From positions 868,001 through 932,000 of the forward strand of contig NZ_CP100400.1 of assembly GCF_024218795.1 (NCBI RefSeq): a stretch of 64,000 nt of DNA, in the 5' to 3' direction. Positions within the stretch are counted from its first letter, which is position 1. The number at the start of each line of letters is the position of its first letter. The position numbers and the translations under genes are program-made. The DNA is from Halorussus aquaticus (GTDB taxonomy: Archaea > Halobacteriota > Halobacteria > Halobacteriales > Haladaptataceae). The notes under the pieces were generated by a model that saw nothing but the letters and a program-made list of their open reading frames with translations, did no database searches and was not told where the DNA came from. Below are positions 25,979 through 34,388 of the stretch, piece after piece.

Positions 25979-26260
25979 ATGCAAACGATAGAACTGCTGT
26001 ATACGGTGTTCAGCCTGACCCTCACAGTCGCCGGTCTCTCCATGGTCGGATTCGCGGTTCGCGCGTACAATCGAACGTCGAGGCAGGCGATGTTCCATCT
26101 GTCAGTTGGCTTTACACTCATCGTCGCGGCGGCGATAGCGACGACGGTCAGTGCGTTTGCGACTAACTTCGAACAGACCCGAATGTTACTGTCGGTCAAC
26201 TACCTCATCACGACCGTCGGCTACCTGTTCGTCATCTACAGTATTACTGCGCACAGATGA
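25979..26260 (+). CDS. Small three-helix membrane protein (DUF7521-like)
   Basis: A 93-residue protein that is nearly all membrane. Helices are at about 4-26 (LLYTVFSLTLTVAGLSMVGF), 37-58 (FHLSVGFTLIVAAAIATTVS) and 70-90 (LLSVNYLITTVGYLFVIYSI), with basic short loops (RAYNRTSR). It resembles the haloarchaeal DUF7521 family, which is typically coded beside an ArsR-type regulator as here; the family name is from memory. It may sense membrane state for the upstream regulator. The function is unknown. Confidence 0.75.
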   Translation: MQTIELLYTVFSLTLTVAGLSMVGFAVRAYNRTSRQAMFHLSVGFTLIVAAAIATTVSAFATNFEQTRMLLSVNYLITTVGYLFVIYSITAHR

Positions 26261-26372
26261 GTCGGCTCGGCCGAAATTCCATCTCTCGGAGGGTTTGACC
26301 CGAGTATACGCTACCTGTCTGATTCCGACTCGGTCGCACCGACCAATATCACGTCTGATAATCGTGGCCGTA

Positions 26373-26381
26373 GATTTATTA
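26373..26381 (+). promoter_or_regulatory. TATA box of the archaellin gene
   Basis: GATTTATTA lies 71 nt before the arlA ATG, so transcription should start near 26405 with a leader of about 45-50 nt that contains the palindrome at 26415-26431. Confidence 0.5.
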
Positions 26382-26414
26382 CGGAGGTTTGTATCGTTCC
26401 GGATAGAGTCCGTG

Positions 26415-26431
26415 GTCAATGTCACATTGAC
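26415..26431. promoter_or_regulatory. 17-bp perfect palindrome in the archaellin leader
   Basis: GTCAATGT-C-ACATTGAC has two perfect 8-bp arms around one central base. It lies just after the expected transcription start of arlA and 21 nt before the ATG. This is the symmetry expected for a dimeric repressor. An RNA hairpin is unlikely with a one-base centre. Confidence 0.55.
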
Positions 26432-26452
26432 GTTCGGACAGGACGTGAGAAA

Positions 26453-27064
26453 ATGAAAGAAAAAATCAAGGAGCGGTTAACTGACAGAGGTCAAGTGGGT
26501 ATCGGTACGCTCATCGTGTTCATCGCGATGGTGCTGGTCGCTGCAATCGCAGCGGGCGTTCTCATCAACACGGCAGGATTCCTCCAGACGAAGTCCGAGC
26601 AGACTGGTCAGGAGTCCAGCGCGCAGGTCTCGAACCGCGTGCAGGTCGTGAGCGCGTTCGGTAACGTCGGTAACGAGCAGGTCACCGACATCAGCCTGAC
26701 GGTCATGCGCGGGTCCGGGTCCGACGACATCAACCTCTCGGCCGCCACTATCGAGTGGATCGGCCCAAAGAAAGCTCAGACCCTCGTCTACGACTCTGAC
26801 GAAGGTAAAGCTAGTGACGAGGTTACTGGACCAGATTCTGACTCGTTCACGGTCAACACCATCAAGGACCCCGACGGTTCGAAGCCTGTCCTCAACACGC
26901 AGGACGACCGTCTCGAAATCAAGATGAGTCCCGAAGAAATCAGCAGTGCGCTCGGTGAGGGCGAAGAGGTCAAACTCAAGCTCACCACGCAGTACGGAGC
27001 AGTGACGCTCTACCGCGCCAACGTTCCGCAGTCGCTCTCCCAGGAGAGCGCAGTCACGGTCTAA
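26453..27064 (+). CDS. arlA: Archaellin (archaellum filament subunit)
   Basis: This is the structural subunit of the archaellum filament. The 203-residue precursor has a class III signal peptide. A basic leader [13 protein letters not shown] is cut after Gly13 by the prepilin-type peptidase. The mature N-terminus [20 protein letters not shown] then forms the filament-core helix. A beta domain follows ([28 protein letters not shown]). Only one N-glycosylation sequon (Asn94-Leu-Ser) is visible. It is a single archaellin gene, 11 kb from the arl motor operon. A T-run after the gene is a likely terminator. Confidence 0.95.
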   Translation: MKEKIKERLTDRGQVGIGTLIVFIAMVLVAAIAAGVLINTAGFLQTKSEQTGQESSAQVSNRVQVVSAFGNVGNEQVTDISLTVMRGSGSDDINLSAATIEWIGPKKAQTLVYDSDEGKASDEVTGPDSDSFTVNTIKDPDGSKPVLNTQDDRLEIKMSPEEISSALGEGEEVKLKLTTQYGAVTLYRANVPQSLSQESAVTV

Positions 27065-27119
27065 CGCGCACAGTTCGCTAACCGACCTTCCTCTCGACGT
27101 TCAGTCGAGTACCACCACG

Positions 27120-27125
27120 TTTTTT
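27120..27125 (+). terminator. T-rich terminator after arlA
   Basis: Six T on the coding strand, 56 bp after the archaellin stop and 26 bp before the next gene, match the oligo-T signals that end archaeal transcription. Confidence 0.4.
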
Positions 27126-27150
27126 CTCGGACCGATTCGATTGGACAGTC

Positions 27151-28371
27151 GTGACTTCGCTGTTCGAACTGGAGAAGACGGGGGACGTGGACAAACTCAC
27201 CACGCTGTTGACCAACAGCAACAGCGAGCCGGTCCGTCAGCGCGCGGCCGACATCCTCGGCGAGGTAGACGCCGAAGACCGCAACGTGCTGGACCCGCTG
27301 GTGACTGCGGCCCAGAGCGACGACAGCGAAGTGGTTCGCGCCGCGGCCATCGACGCCCTCGACCAGCGTCACGCCGTCGAACGCTTGGTCTCCGCGCTGA
27401 CCGGCGAGGAAGTACCGACCGAAGGAGCCGAGTGGGCGCGGGCGGAGGCGCTGGTCGAGACCCTCTCGGCGGACCAACCGGAACTCCGGATGGCCTCGGC
27501 CAACGCGCTGGGTCGCATCGGCAACAAAGCCGGGACGAAGGCGCTCGTGAGCCGTCTCGGCGACGCCGACCAGCGAGTCCGGGCGCGGGCGGCCCGCGCG
27601 CTCGGCCGCATCGAGGACCCGCGGGCCGTCCCGGCGCTCCGGAAGCGACTGGGCGACGAGAGCGTCGAGGTCCGACGGGAGGCCGCCGACTCGCTCGGTC
27701 GCATTGGCGGCGAGGAGTCGCTCGAAGCGCTGCTGGACCTGCTCGACGACGAGAGCGAGACGGTCCGGCGCATCGCGGCCAACTCGCTCGGTAACTTCGG
27801 TAGCGCGAAACCGCTGGACGCGCTGGTCTCGTTACTGTCCGACGAGGTCGAGGCGGTCCGGCGAGCGGCGGTGTTCTCGCTCATCGAACTCCTCTCGAAC
27901 GCGCCCGGCCAGCAGAGCCACCAGTTGCGCGAACGGATGGTCGAGAAACTGAGCGCGACCGACCACCGGAGCGTCGTGGACTCGCTGGTGGACATCCTCG
28001 ACCAAGGGACCCAACCCCACCAGCGTCGGAACGCGGCGTGGTTGCTCGGCAGAGTGACCGGCGAGCGCAACCGGGAGGCAGCCATCGAGGCGTTGGCGTC
28101 GGTACTCGACGACAAGGACGGGATGACCGCGCAGTTCGCCGCGACCAGCATCGCCAACGTCGGGGGCGAGAGCGCCGAGGACGCCCTGCTGGACGTGCTG
28201 GACGACCCCGAGGCGAGCAGCGACGCTCGGTCGAAGGCGGCGTTCACGCTCGGGAAGGTCGGCGGCGAACGCGCCCGCCGACGACTCGACGCCATCATCG
28301 ACGACACCGACGACGAGGAGGTCCGGGAACGGGCGTTCTCCGCGCTCTCGAAACTCGGTGGGAGAGGGTAG
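27151..28371 (+). CDS. HEAT/PBS-lyase repeat protein of the motility adaptor type (OE2401F-like)
   Basis: The 406 residues consist almost wholly of HEAT/PBS-lyase-like helical repeats of about 31 residues. Examples are VRQRAADILGEV, LRMASANALGRIGNKAG, VRARAARALGRIEDP, VRREAADSLGRIGGEES and VRRIAANSLGNFGSAK. In Halobacterium the HEAT protein OE2401F is coded next to the CheF proteins and was found in the same chemotaxis interaction network. Here the gene lies between archaellin, a transducer and cheF2, which supports the same scaffold role. The start is a GTG at 27151. Repeats alone do not prove function. Confidence 0.82.
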   Translation: MTSLFELEKTGDVDKLTTLLTNSNSEPVRQRAADILGEVDAEDRNVLDPLVTAAQSDDSEVVRAAAIDALDQRHAVERLVSALTGEEVPTEGAEWARAEALVETLSADQPELRMASANALGRIGNKAGTKALVSRLGDADQRVRARAARALGRIEDPRAVPALRKRLGDESVEVRREAADSLGRIGGEESLEALLDLLDDESETVRRIAANSLGNFGSAKPLDALVSLLSDEVEAVRRAAVFSLIELLSNAPGQQSHQLRERMVEKLSATDHRSVVDSLVDILDQGTQPHQRRNAAWLLGRVTGERNREAAIEALASVLDDKDGMTAQFAATSIANVGGESAEDALLDVLDDPEASSDARSKAAFTLGKVGGERARRRLDAIIDDTDDEEVRERAFSALSKLGGRG

Positions 28372-28485
28372 CGGTATCGGCGATTCAGCGCCGGACAGCG
28401 GACGCCTGCGCCGGACCTGAGGCGGAATCGCGACGACGCCGACTCGCGCACGCCACCGGGTTATCGCGCGTGAAATTTGCGTAAA

Positions 28486-28494
28486 ACTTTATAT
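28486..28494 (+). promoter_or_regulatory. TATA box of the transducer gene
   Basis: ACTTTATAT lies 27 nt before ATG 28522 and overlaps the region upstream of an earlier in-frame ATG (28477). This favours 28522 and a leaderless mRNA. Confidence 0.6.
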
Positions 28495-28521
28495 CCGGTT
28501 GGTGTCTCTTTCAGGCATAAG

Positions 28522-30471
28522 ATGGTCAGGGACAGATTACTGAAAATTCTCCGGAATTTACGCGGCGGTGATAGCCCCGCCGAACGACAGCGAAACGTGA
28601 CCTTCGACGGCGGTACCCAGACCGGTGAGGTCTCCGTCTCCGGCGGTCGAACCGTCACGCGTTCGCAACTCGACGAGGCGTATCGGAACACCGACGCGAG
28701 CGACGACCTCCGTCAGGCGCAGGCGGTCCACCTCGGGCAAGTTCTCGACGACCCCGCGTCTGCGTCCGGTGACGCGACCGACCTCGGCCGACGACACGTC
28801 GACGCCGAGGTGTCGGCCGCGGCGTTCGCCGAAACCTACGAAGTCGGCGTCGAGGAACTGGTTTCGGAGACGTTCGAGCGACTCGGCCACCGACTCGGCG
28901 CGAACAACGAGGCGGTCGCCGAGGAACTCCAGCGCGCCGAAGACGAACTCCAGTCCGCGCTCTCGGCGACGATGGCCGACATGCGGACCGGTCTCGACGC
29001 CTACGGGTCGGCGGGGTCGGTCGGGTCGGCCGACGAGGAGGACGAACTCAACGTGGACGACGACGACCTGCTCGACGGTATCGGCGTTCCGGTCTTCATG
29101 CTCGACACCCAACGCGACGAGGTCGCGGCGTGGAACTCCGCGCTGGCCGACCTCACCGGCGTCCCGGCCGAGCAGGCGCTCGGGACCGAAAACGTCTCCG
29201 AGGCGTTCTACCCCGACGGGCGGCGCGTGAAGACGCTGGCCGACAAGGTGGCCGAGGCCCCGGAATCGGCAGACGTCGAGTTCGGCGTCGGGAGGGCCGA
29301 CACCGAACGGAGGCTCTACACCGACGAGAGTACGATGGTGGACCGCGAGGGCGTCGAGCGGAGCATCGAGTTCTCGGCCATGCCGCTGTACGACGACGGT
29401 GAACTCATCGCGGTCGTGGAGACGGTCCGCGACCGGACCGAGGACGTCCGGCGTCAGGAGGGCGTCACCTCGCTGGTCGAGGAACTCATCGGGACCCTGA
29501 CCGCGATGGAGATGGGCGACCTCTCGGCCCGCGCGTCGTTCGAAGACGAACACGGGGTCGTAGACGACTCACTGGTCGAAGTCGTGGGACAGGTCAACGC
29601 CATGGCCGAGCGGTTCGAGACGCTGACCGAACGCGTCGGCGAGAAGGCCGACGACCTCGAAAGCTCGGTCGAACAGGCCTCCCAGTCGGCCCGCGCCATC
29701 GACGAGCGCGTCGGCGAGCAGACCGAACAGCTCTCGGAGGTCGCCACCCAGATGGAGAACTTCTCGGCGAGCATGGAGGAGGTCGCGGCGAGTTCCGACG
29801 AGGTCGCGTCGGCGGCCGAACAGGCCAAAGCGTCGGCCGACAGCGGTCTCGAATCCAGCGAGGGCGCTCGCGAGGCCACCGACGAGGTCATCGAGATGAG
29901 CGAGGAACTCGTGGGGACCGTGACCGAACTCGAATCCCAGATGAACGAGATCGAAGACGTGGTCGAGGTCATCGCCGAGGTGGCCGACCAGACCAACCTG
30001 CTCGCGCTCAACGCCAACATCGAGGCCGCACGCGCGGGCGAGGCCGGAAGCGGGTTCGAGGTCGTCGCCGACGAGGTCAAGGAACTGGCCAACGAGACCC
30101 GCGAACACACCGAGGAGATAGCCGGGCGTATCGAGGAGATTCAGTCGCAGGCCAACGAGACCGTCGTCGCGGTCGAGGAGTCTAACGAACAGGTCAAGTA
30201 CGCCGGGCAGGAAATCGAGGACGCACTGGTGGCGCTCGAAGAGATCGCCGACGCGGTCGAAGAGGCCGCGACCGGCGTGACCGAGGTCGCGGAGGCCAAC
30301 GACGAGCAAGCCGCCAACGTCGAGCAGGTGATGGCGACGGTCGAGGACGTGCGCGACCAGACCCGCGAGGTCGAGGGCGCGACAGACGACATCGTGTCGG
30401 CGACCCGCGAACAGACCGAAGCCATCGAGGAACTCGCCGCGCGAGTAGACGACATGCGAAGCGAGTCCTGA
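28522..30471 (+). CDS. Soluble methyl-accepting chemotaxis transducer with PAS domain
   Basis: A cytoplasmic receptor of 649 residues; no transmembrane helix is present. The N-terminal 150 residues form a helical sensor of unknown type (AAAFAETYEVGVEELVSETF). Next is a PAS domain at about 185-310 (GIGVPVFMLDTQRDEVAAWN, EFSAMPLYDDGELIAVVETV). A HAMP-like linker region follows (LTAMEMGDLSARA), and then the MCP signalling coiled coil. The hairpin tip is VAEVADQTNLLALNANIEAARAG, and Glu/Gln methylation stretches flank it. It likely senses a cytoplasmic signal and feeds CheA via CheW1 or CheW2. Its neighbours are the HEAT protein and cheF2. Confidence 0.92.
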   Translation: MVRDRLLKILRNLRGGDSPAERQRNVTFDGGTQTGEVSVSGGRTVTRSQLDEAYRNTDASDDLRQAQAVHLGQVLDDPASASGDATDLGRRHVDAEVSAAAFAETYEVGVEELVSETFERLGHRLGANNEAVAEELQRAEDELQSALSATMADMRTGLDAYGSAGSVGSADEEDELNVDDDDLLDGIGVPVFMLDTQRDEVAAWNSALADLTGVPAEQALGTENVSEAFYPDGRRVKTLADKVAEAPESADVEFGVGRADTERRLYTDESTMVDREGVERSIEFSAMPLYDDGELIAVVETVRDRTEDVRRQEGVTSLVEELIGTLTAMEMGDLSARASFEDEHGVVDDSLVEVVGQVNAMAERFETLTERVGEKADDLESSVEQASQSARAIDERVGEQTEQLSEVATQMENFSASMEEVAASSDEVASAAEQAKASADSGLESSEGAREATDEVIEMSEELVGTVTELESQMNEIEDVVEVIAEVADQTNLLALNANIEAARAGEAGSGFEVVADEVKELANETREHTEEIAGRIEEIQSQANETVVAVEESNEQVKYAGQEIEDALVALEEIADAVEEAATGVTEVAEANDEQAANVEQVMATVEDVRDQTREVEGATDDIVSATREQTEAIEELAARVDDMRSES

Positions 30472-30589
30472 CCATCAATCCGTCCCTGTGATGACCGTAT
30501 CGAATCCCGACAGACCACATCCCTCCGGGGACCCACTAGGCGACGGGTCGCCGACGCGAGCGACCGCGCCGAGAACGTAGACACGACTC

Positions 30590-31459
30590 ATGAGCAAGGA
30601 AGGCGAGCACAAGATCACAGATACGCAGGGGAAGTTCTTGCAGGTCGTGAAGAGCGGCCGCAAACTCAACGACCCCGACTGGACCAGCGGCCGCGTTCTG
30701 CTGTCGAACAAGCGGATCGTGTTGGCCGGTAATCAGGGCAAGCGGTCGATTCCGCTGTCCGACGTGAAGGGCCTGAAAGGCCGCTACGACGTCAATCAGG
30801 CGGTCGCTTCGGTTTCGGATTACCTCAGCGTCGAGTTCGGCGACAACGTCATCCTTATCGGCACGAACGTGGACATCGAGGAGTTCGAGACCGACCTCTA
30901 CGGTGCCCTGCTGAACCAGAAGATGATTCTGACCAAGCACCCCGCCGTCGAAGGGGGCGTGGTGCAGGACACCAACTGGGAGAAGGCCCGCGTCAAGATT
31001 ACCGACGGCATGGTCAACGTCGCCATCGCCTCGGGCACGTTCGTCGGCATCGAACTCGACGACATCGGGTCGGTCGAACGCGCGACCCGGACGGTCAAAG
31101 GCGAACAGCGGACGGTGCTGGAGGTCGAACACACGCAGGGCGACACCAGCGTCCAGACGTACGTGTCGGGACAGACCCGCCGCTGTGCGCTCTTGGAATC
31201 GCTGTTTCAGAAAGGCGAACGCAAGAACGAGGGCGGCGTCGAACTCGACGAGGTCGAGAAGGAGGTGCTGATGGCGCTCTACTCCGGGGTCTCGCCGTTC
31301 GAGATTCCCGGTTTCCTCGGCATGGAAGTGGACGAAGTCGAGAGTATCTTCGAGCGACTCATCGAAGTGGACGTACTCGAAGAAGTCCGCAAACGGCGGG
31401 AAGTGAGTCTGAAGACTCGCGGCCGCAACATCGCGAGCGAGTCCATCAACGAGAAGTGA
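30590..31459 (+). CDS. cheF2: Archaea-specific chemotaxis adaptor CheF (CheF2)
   Basis: This is the second CheF, 289 residues, with the same build as CheF1. An N-terminal half has the nucleating strand SGRVLLSNKRIVLAGNQGK and IPLSDVKGLKGRYDVNQ. A second half contains NWEKARVKITDGMVNVAIAS. A C-terminal helix-turn-helix-like part follows (EVEKEVLMALYSGVSPFEIP, EVDEVESIFERLIEVDVL). It lacks the first 20 residues of CheF1 homology and instead starts ITDTQGKFLQVVKSGR. In Halobacterium two CheF proteins occur, of which one is essential. It is separated by 118 bp from the transducer gene in the same direction. Confidence 0.93.
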   Translation: MSKEGEHKITDTQGKFLQVVKSGRKLNDPDWTSGRVLLSNKRIVLAGNQGKRSIPLSDVKGLKGRYDVNQAVASVSDYLSVEFGDNVILIGTNVDIEEFETDLYGALLNQKMILTKHPAVEGGVVQDTNWEKARVKITDGMVNVAIASGTFVGIELDDIGSVERATRTVKGEQRTVLEVEHTQGDTSVQTYVSGQTRRCALLESLFQKGERKNEGGVELDEVEKEVLMALYSGVSPFEIPGFLGMEVDEVESIFERLIEVDVLEEVRKRREVSLKTRGRNIASESINEK

Positions 31460-31701
31460 CGCGAATCTGATTTCGAACCGGCGTACCGTCGTTCGACATC
31501 CACGAACGAGCGCCCGATACGGGAATCGTTCGGTCGCTACGCTCCGTCTGGCTGGCGACGGGTCGGAATCCGGTTCTGACGATACGTGGAACGACGACCG
31601 ACATCCGAAACCGAGACTGTCGAGCAGTCGGGCTATCCGAAGACGGTCGCCGGAACGAACGCCGAAAACGCAACTGCGAAAACGAGAACGGTCCGCGCCG
31701 G

Positions 31702-33132
31702 TTATCGGAGGCGCTTGACCAGTCGGCGGAGGTCGAGGTGGCCCGCGCCGTGGTACAGTTCGCCGCCCGGTGCGTCCGTCGCGGTCTCCTTTATCAGCGA
31801 TTCGAGTTCCTCGGCGGTGATGTCGGGTCGGAGCGAGCGTGCGAGCGCGACTGCGCCGGTCACCTGCGGGGCCGCCATGGACGTGCCCGCCTTCCAACCG
31901 TAGTCGGGAACCGGTTCGCCGTCGGCGTCGTACTCGACGACGCTCGAGTACACGAGGTCGTAGTACCAGCCCTCGATGCCCTTCCGATACGCGTCGAGGT
32001 CGTAGTTACCGCCCTCGGCACTCACGTCCACGCCCTCACCGTAGTTGGTGTACTTCGCGGGCTGGGTCGTCGGTTTCTCCAACTTCTTGAGTCCCTTGTC
32101 CTCGCGGCTGGGCTTCTTGTCGTCCCAGAGGTAGCCGATGGGACCCGTGGCGGAGACGCCGAAGATGCCCTCGACCTCCGTCGGGAGGCTGATGACGTCG
32201 TCGGGGGTCATGTCGACGCTGGCGTTCCCGGCGGAGTTGACGATTATCATGTCCTGCGAGCGGGCGTACTCCGCGAGACGGCTGTAGGCTTCCTTCACGC
32301 CGGAGACCCAGTCCTCGTTCGGGTTCGCGGGCGGGTACCCGACGCTGAAGTTCGCGGCGTCACAGCCCTTGGTCGCGGCGTCGGTGAGCGCCGCTATCGT
32401 GTCGCCGGTCGACGCGCCTTCGCCGGGAACGCCCGAGAAGACGCGGTGAGCGACGATTTCGGTCGCGGGCGCGGTACCGAGGACTCCCTCGCCGTTCGCG
32501 TTCGTCCCGGCGACGATGCCCGCGACGTGAGTCCCGTGGTCGCCCGCGCCGTTGGGTCGGAAGTCGTAGTCGTCGGTGGTGTAGTTCGCCGACAGTTCCG
32601 TGTTGACCACGTCTGCGAGGTCAGGATGGCCGTCGTAGACGCCCGTGTCCACGACGGCGACGCGACTACCCTCACCCTTCGTGGTGTCTTGGACGGTCCG
32701 ACCGTTACCGGGGTTCTCGGTCAAGTCGCCGACGCGCTGTTTGCGCTTGTCCCACTGGAGTTCGGTGTTGGTCGGTTCGCCGCTGTCCCACGCGGGACCC
32801 TTGCTGCCCTCGCCCTTCGCGTCGTGTTCCTTGGCCGGGCCGCCGTCGTACGTCTGGTCGTCTCGGTAGACCGTCACGTCCGGCGTCGTGGACGACCCAC
32901 CGGGGACCGCGTCCGGGTCCCCCCGCGCCGCGAGGAGGTCGATCTCCGAGATGTCGTGGATGATCTCCACGTCGTCCGGGACGTCACTGCGTGAAACCTC
33001 CTGCAGGTCGACGAGGAACCGCGTCTTTCGCGCTCCGCTTCCGTCCGCACTGACCGGTCCACTCACCAGCGCTGCGCTACCGACAGCGCTCCCCGCCGCC
33101 TTGAGGAACGTCCGCCTGCTATGGTCTGACAT
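31702..33132 (-). CDS. Secreted subtilisin-like serine protease (S8, halolysin type)
   Basis: A Tat-exported protease of 476 residues. The signal peptide has the twin-arginine motif in SDHSRRTFLKAAG and ends near AlaSer at about 28. The S8 domain carries the catalytic Asp in VAVVDTGVYDGHPDL, His in GDHGTHVAGIVAG, the oxyanion Asn in VNSAGNASV and Ser in KAGTSMAAPQVTG. A propeptide part (about 30-130) is acidic. The C-terminus ends soon after the catalytic domain without the extension of classical halolysins. ATG 33132 is preferred because the TATA box CATTTATATG lies 25 nt upstream; an ATG 27 nt before would add Cys-rich residues. Target is unknown. Confidence 0.92.
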   Translation of the reverse strand: MSDHSRRTFLKAAGSAVGSAALVSGPVSADGSGARKTRFLVDLQEVSRSDVPDDVEIIHDISEIDLLAARGDPDAVPGGSSTTPDVTVYRDDQTYDGGPAKEHDAKGEGSKGPAWDSGEPTNTELQWDKRKQRVGDLTENPGNGRTVQDTTKGEGSRVAVVDTGVYDGHPDLADVVNTELSANYTTDDYDFRPNGAGDHGTHVAGIVAGTNANGEGVLGTAPATEIVAHRVFSGVPGEGASTGDTIAALTDAATKGCDAANFSVGYPPANPNEDWVSGVKEAYSRLAEYARSQDMIIVNSAGNASVDMTPDDVISLPTEVEGIFGVSATGPIGYLWDDKKPSREDKGLKKLEKPTTQPAKYTNYGEGVDVSAEGGNYDLDAYRKGIEGWYYDLVYSSVVEYDADGEPVPDYGWKAGTSMAAPQVTGAVALARSLRPDITAEELESLIKETATDAPGGELYHGAGHLDLRRLVKRLR

Positions 33133-33156
33133 GCATAACATACATCCACTACAATT

Positions 33157-33166
33157 CATATAAATG
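33157..33166 (-). promoter_or_regulatory. TATA box of the subtilase gene
   Basis: On the minus strand CATTTATATG ends 24 nt before the ATG at 33132. The surrounding 33135-33230 is unusually AT-rich for this window. Confidence 0.6.
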
Positions 33167-33318
33167 TTTATAGACGAGTAAGTAAACAGAACTCGGCAGA
33201 ATAGTAGTTTTATTGTCGATTAATCTCCGAGAGTGGAATCGGTCACGGAACGATAGCTCTCGGGACCGTTCGTCCGGCAAAGCTCTCTGAACGCCGAAAA
33301 CAGAACGCGCGGGTCCGA

Positions 33319-34290
33319 TTACCGACCTTGCTTCGACTCGGCCAACGCACGGAGACCTGCCTCCAGCGAAACCGACGGTTCGTACCCGAGTTCCGTCCGC
33401 GCCTTCGAGACGTCGGCCTCGCTGTGTCGGATGTCGCCCGGTCGCGGTTCGACGTGGGTAATCTCGGCGTCGGAGTCGGTCACCTCGACGACCGTCTCCG
33501 CGAGTTCTTCGACCGTGACGCTGCGGCCCGTGCCGACGTTGAACGCCTCGCCCACGCGGTCGGTCGTCGCCGCAAGCAGGTTGGCCTGCACCACGTCCGA
33601 GACGTGAACGAAGTCCCGAGTCTGCTGGCCGTCGCCCTCGATCGTCAGCGGGCCGCCGTCGGCCGCCTGTCGGAAGAAGACGTTCACGACCGCGCTGTAC
33701 TCGGGGTTCTGGCGCGGTCCGTAGATGTTGAAGTAGCGTAGCGCGACCGTCTCCAGTCCGTACAGGTCGTGGTACCGCCGGGCGTAGTGGTCGAGCGAGA
33801 GTTTGTCGATGCCGTACGGCGAGGTGGGGTCCTTCGAGTCGCCCTCCGAGACCGGCACCGACTCCGGGTGGCCGTAGACGGCGGCCGACGACGCGAGGAC
33901 GACGCGGGCGTCCTCCTCGCGGGCGCGTTCGAGCAGGTTCACGGTCGCGGCGGCGTTGACCCGGTTGCTCTCCGTCGGGTTCTCCACCGACTCCTCGACC
34001 GACACCAGCGCGGCCTCGTGGAACACGAGGTCGGTCCCGTCCATCGCCTCGGCGACCGTCTCGTGGTCACAGATGTCGCCTTCCGCGAGTTGCGCGCCCT
34101 CGGGAACGTGTTCGCGCGCGCCGCCCGAGAGGTCGTCGAGCACCCGCACCTCGTTGTCCTCGACCAGCGCCTCGGCGAGGTGGCTTCCGACGAAGCCAGC
34201 GCCGCCGGTTATCAGTACGGTCTGGTTCGACACGTCGGGGGTCCGGTCCGCTCCGACCGCTCCGCGGTCGGACGCGTCGGTGTCGTTCAT
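33319..34290 (-). CDS. NAD-dependent sugar-nucleotide epimerase (UDP-glucose 4-epimerase-like)
   Basis: This is an extended short-chain dehydrogenase, 323 residues, predicted to epimerise UDP-sugars for surface glycans. The Rossmann motif is TVLITGGAGFVGSHLAEAL (about residue 24). The catalytic Ser/Thr lies in VVLASSAAVYGHPE and the Y-x3-K in SPYGIDKLSLDHYA. The C-terminal substrate part has YFNIYGPRQNPE and FNVGTGRSVTVEEL. ATG 34290 fits a TATA-like AATTATTTGG about 30 nt upstream. The true substrate (Glc/Gal, GlcNAc or a uronic acid) cannot be read from the sequence. It sits between the subtilase and a flippase gene. Confidence 0.9.
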   Translation of the reverse strand: MNDTDASDRGAVGADRTPDVSNQTVLITGGAGFVGSHLAEALVEDNEVRVLDDLSGGAREHVPEGAQLAEGDICDHETVAEAMDGTDLVFHEAALVSVEESVENPTESNRVNAAATVNLLERAREEDARVVLASSAAVYGHPESVPVSEGDSKDPTSPYGIDKLSLDHYARRYHDLYGLETVALRYFNIYGPRQNPEYSAVVNVFFRQAADGGPLTIEGDGQQTRDFVHVSDVVQANLLAATTDRVGEAFNVGTGRSVTVEELAETVVEVTDSDAEITHVEPRPGDIRHSEADVSKARTELGYEPSVSLEAGLRALAESKQGR

Positions 34291-34388
34291 GCTCCGACCC
34301 TCGCCGCCGAGAGCCAAATAATTGGGAGTCTCGTTCGTGACATGGGTTTCGGTGAGTGAGTGAGTTCGTCGAATCGTCTGTTCGGTCT

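Noticed and set aside
27151..28371. Phycobilisome lyase function for the HEAT-repeat protein
   Set aside because: PBS-lyase repeats share only the helical scaffold; no phycobilins exist here and the neighbours are motility genes.
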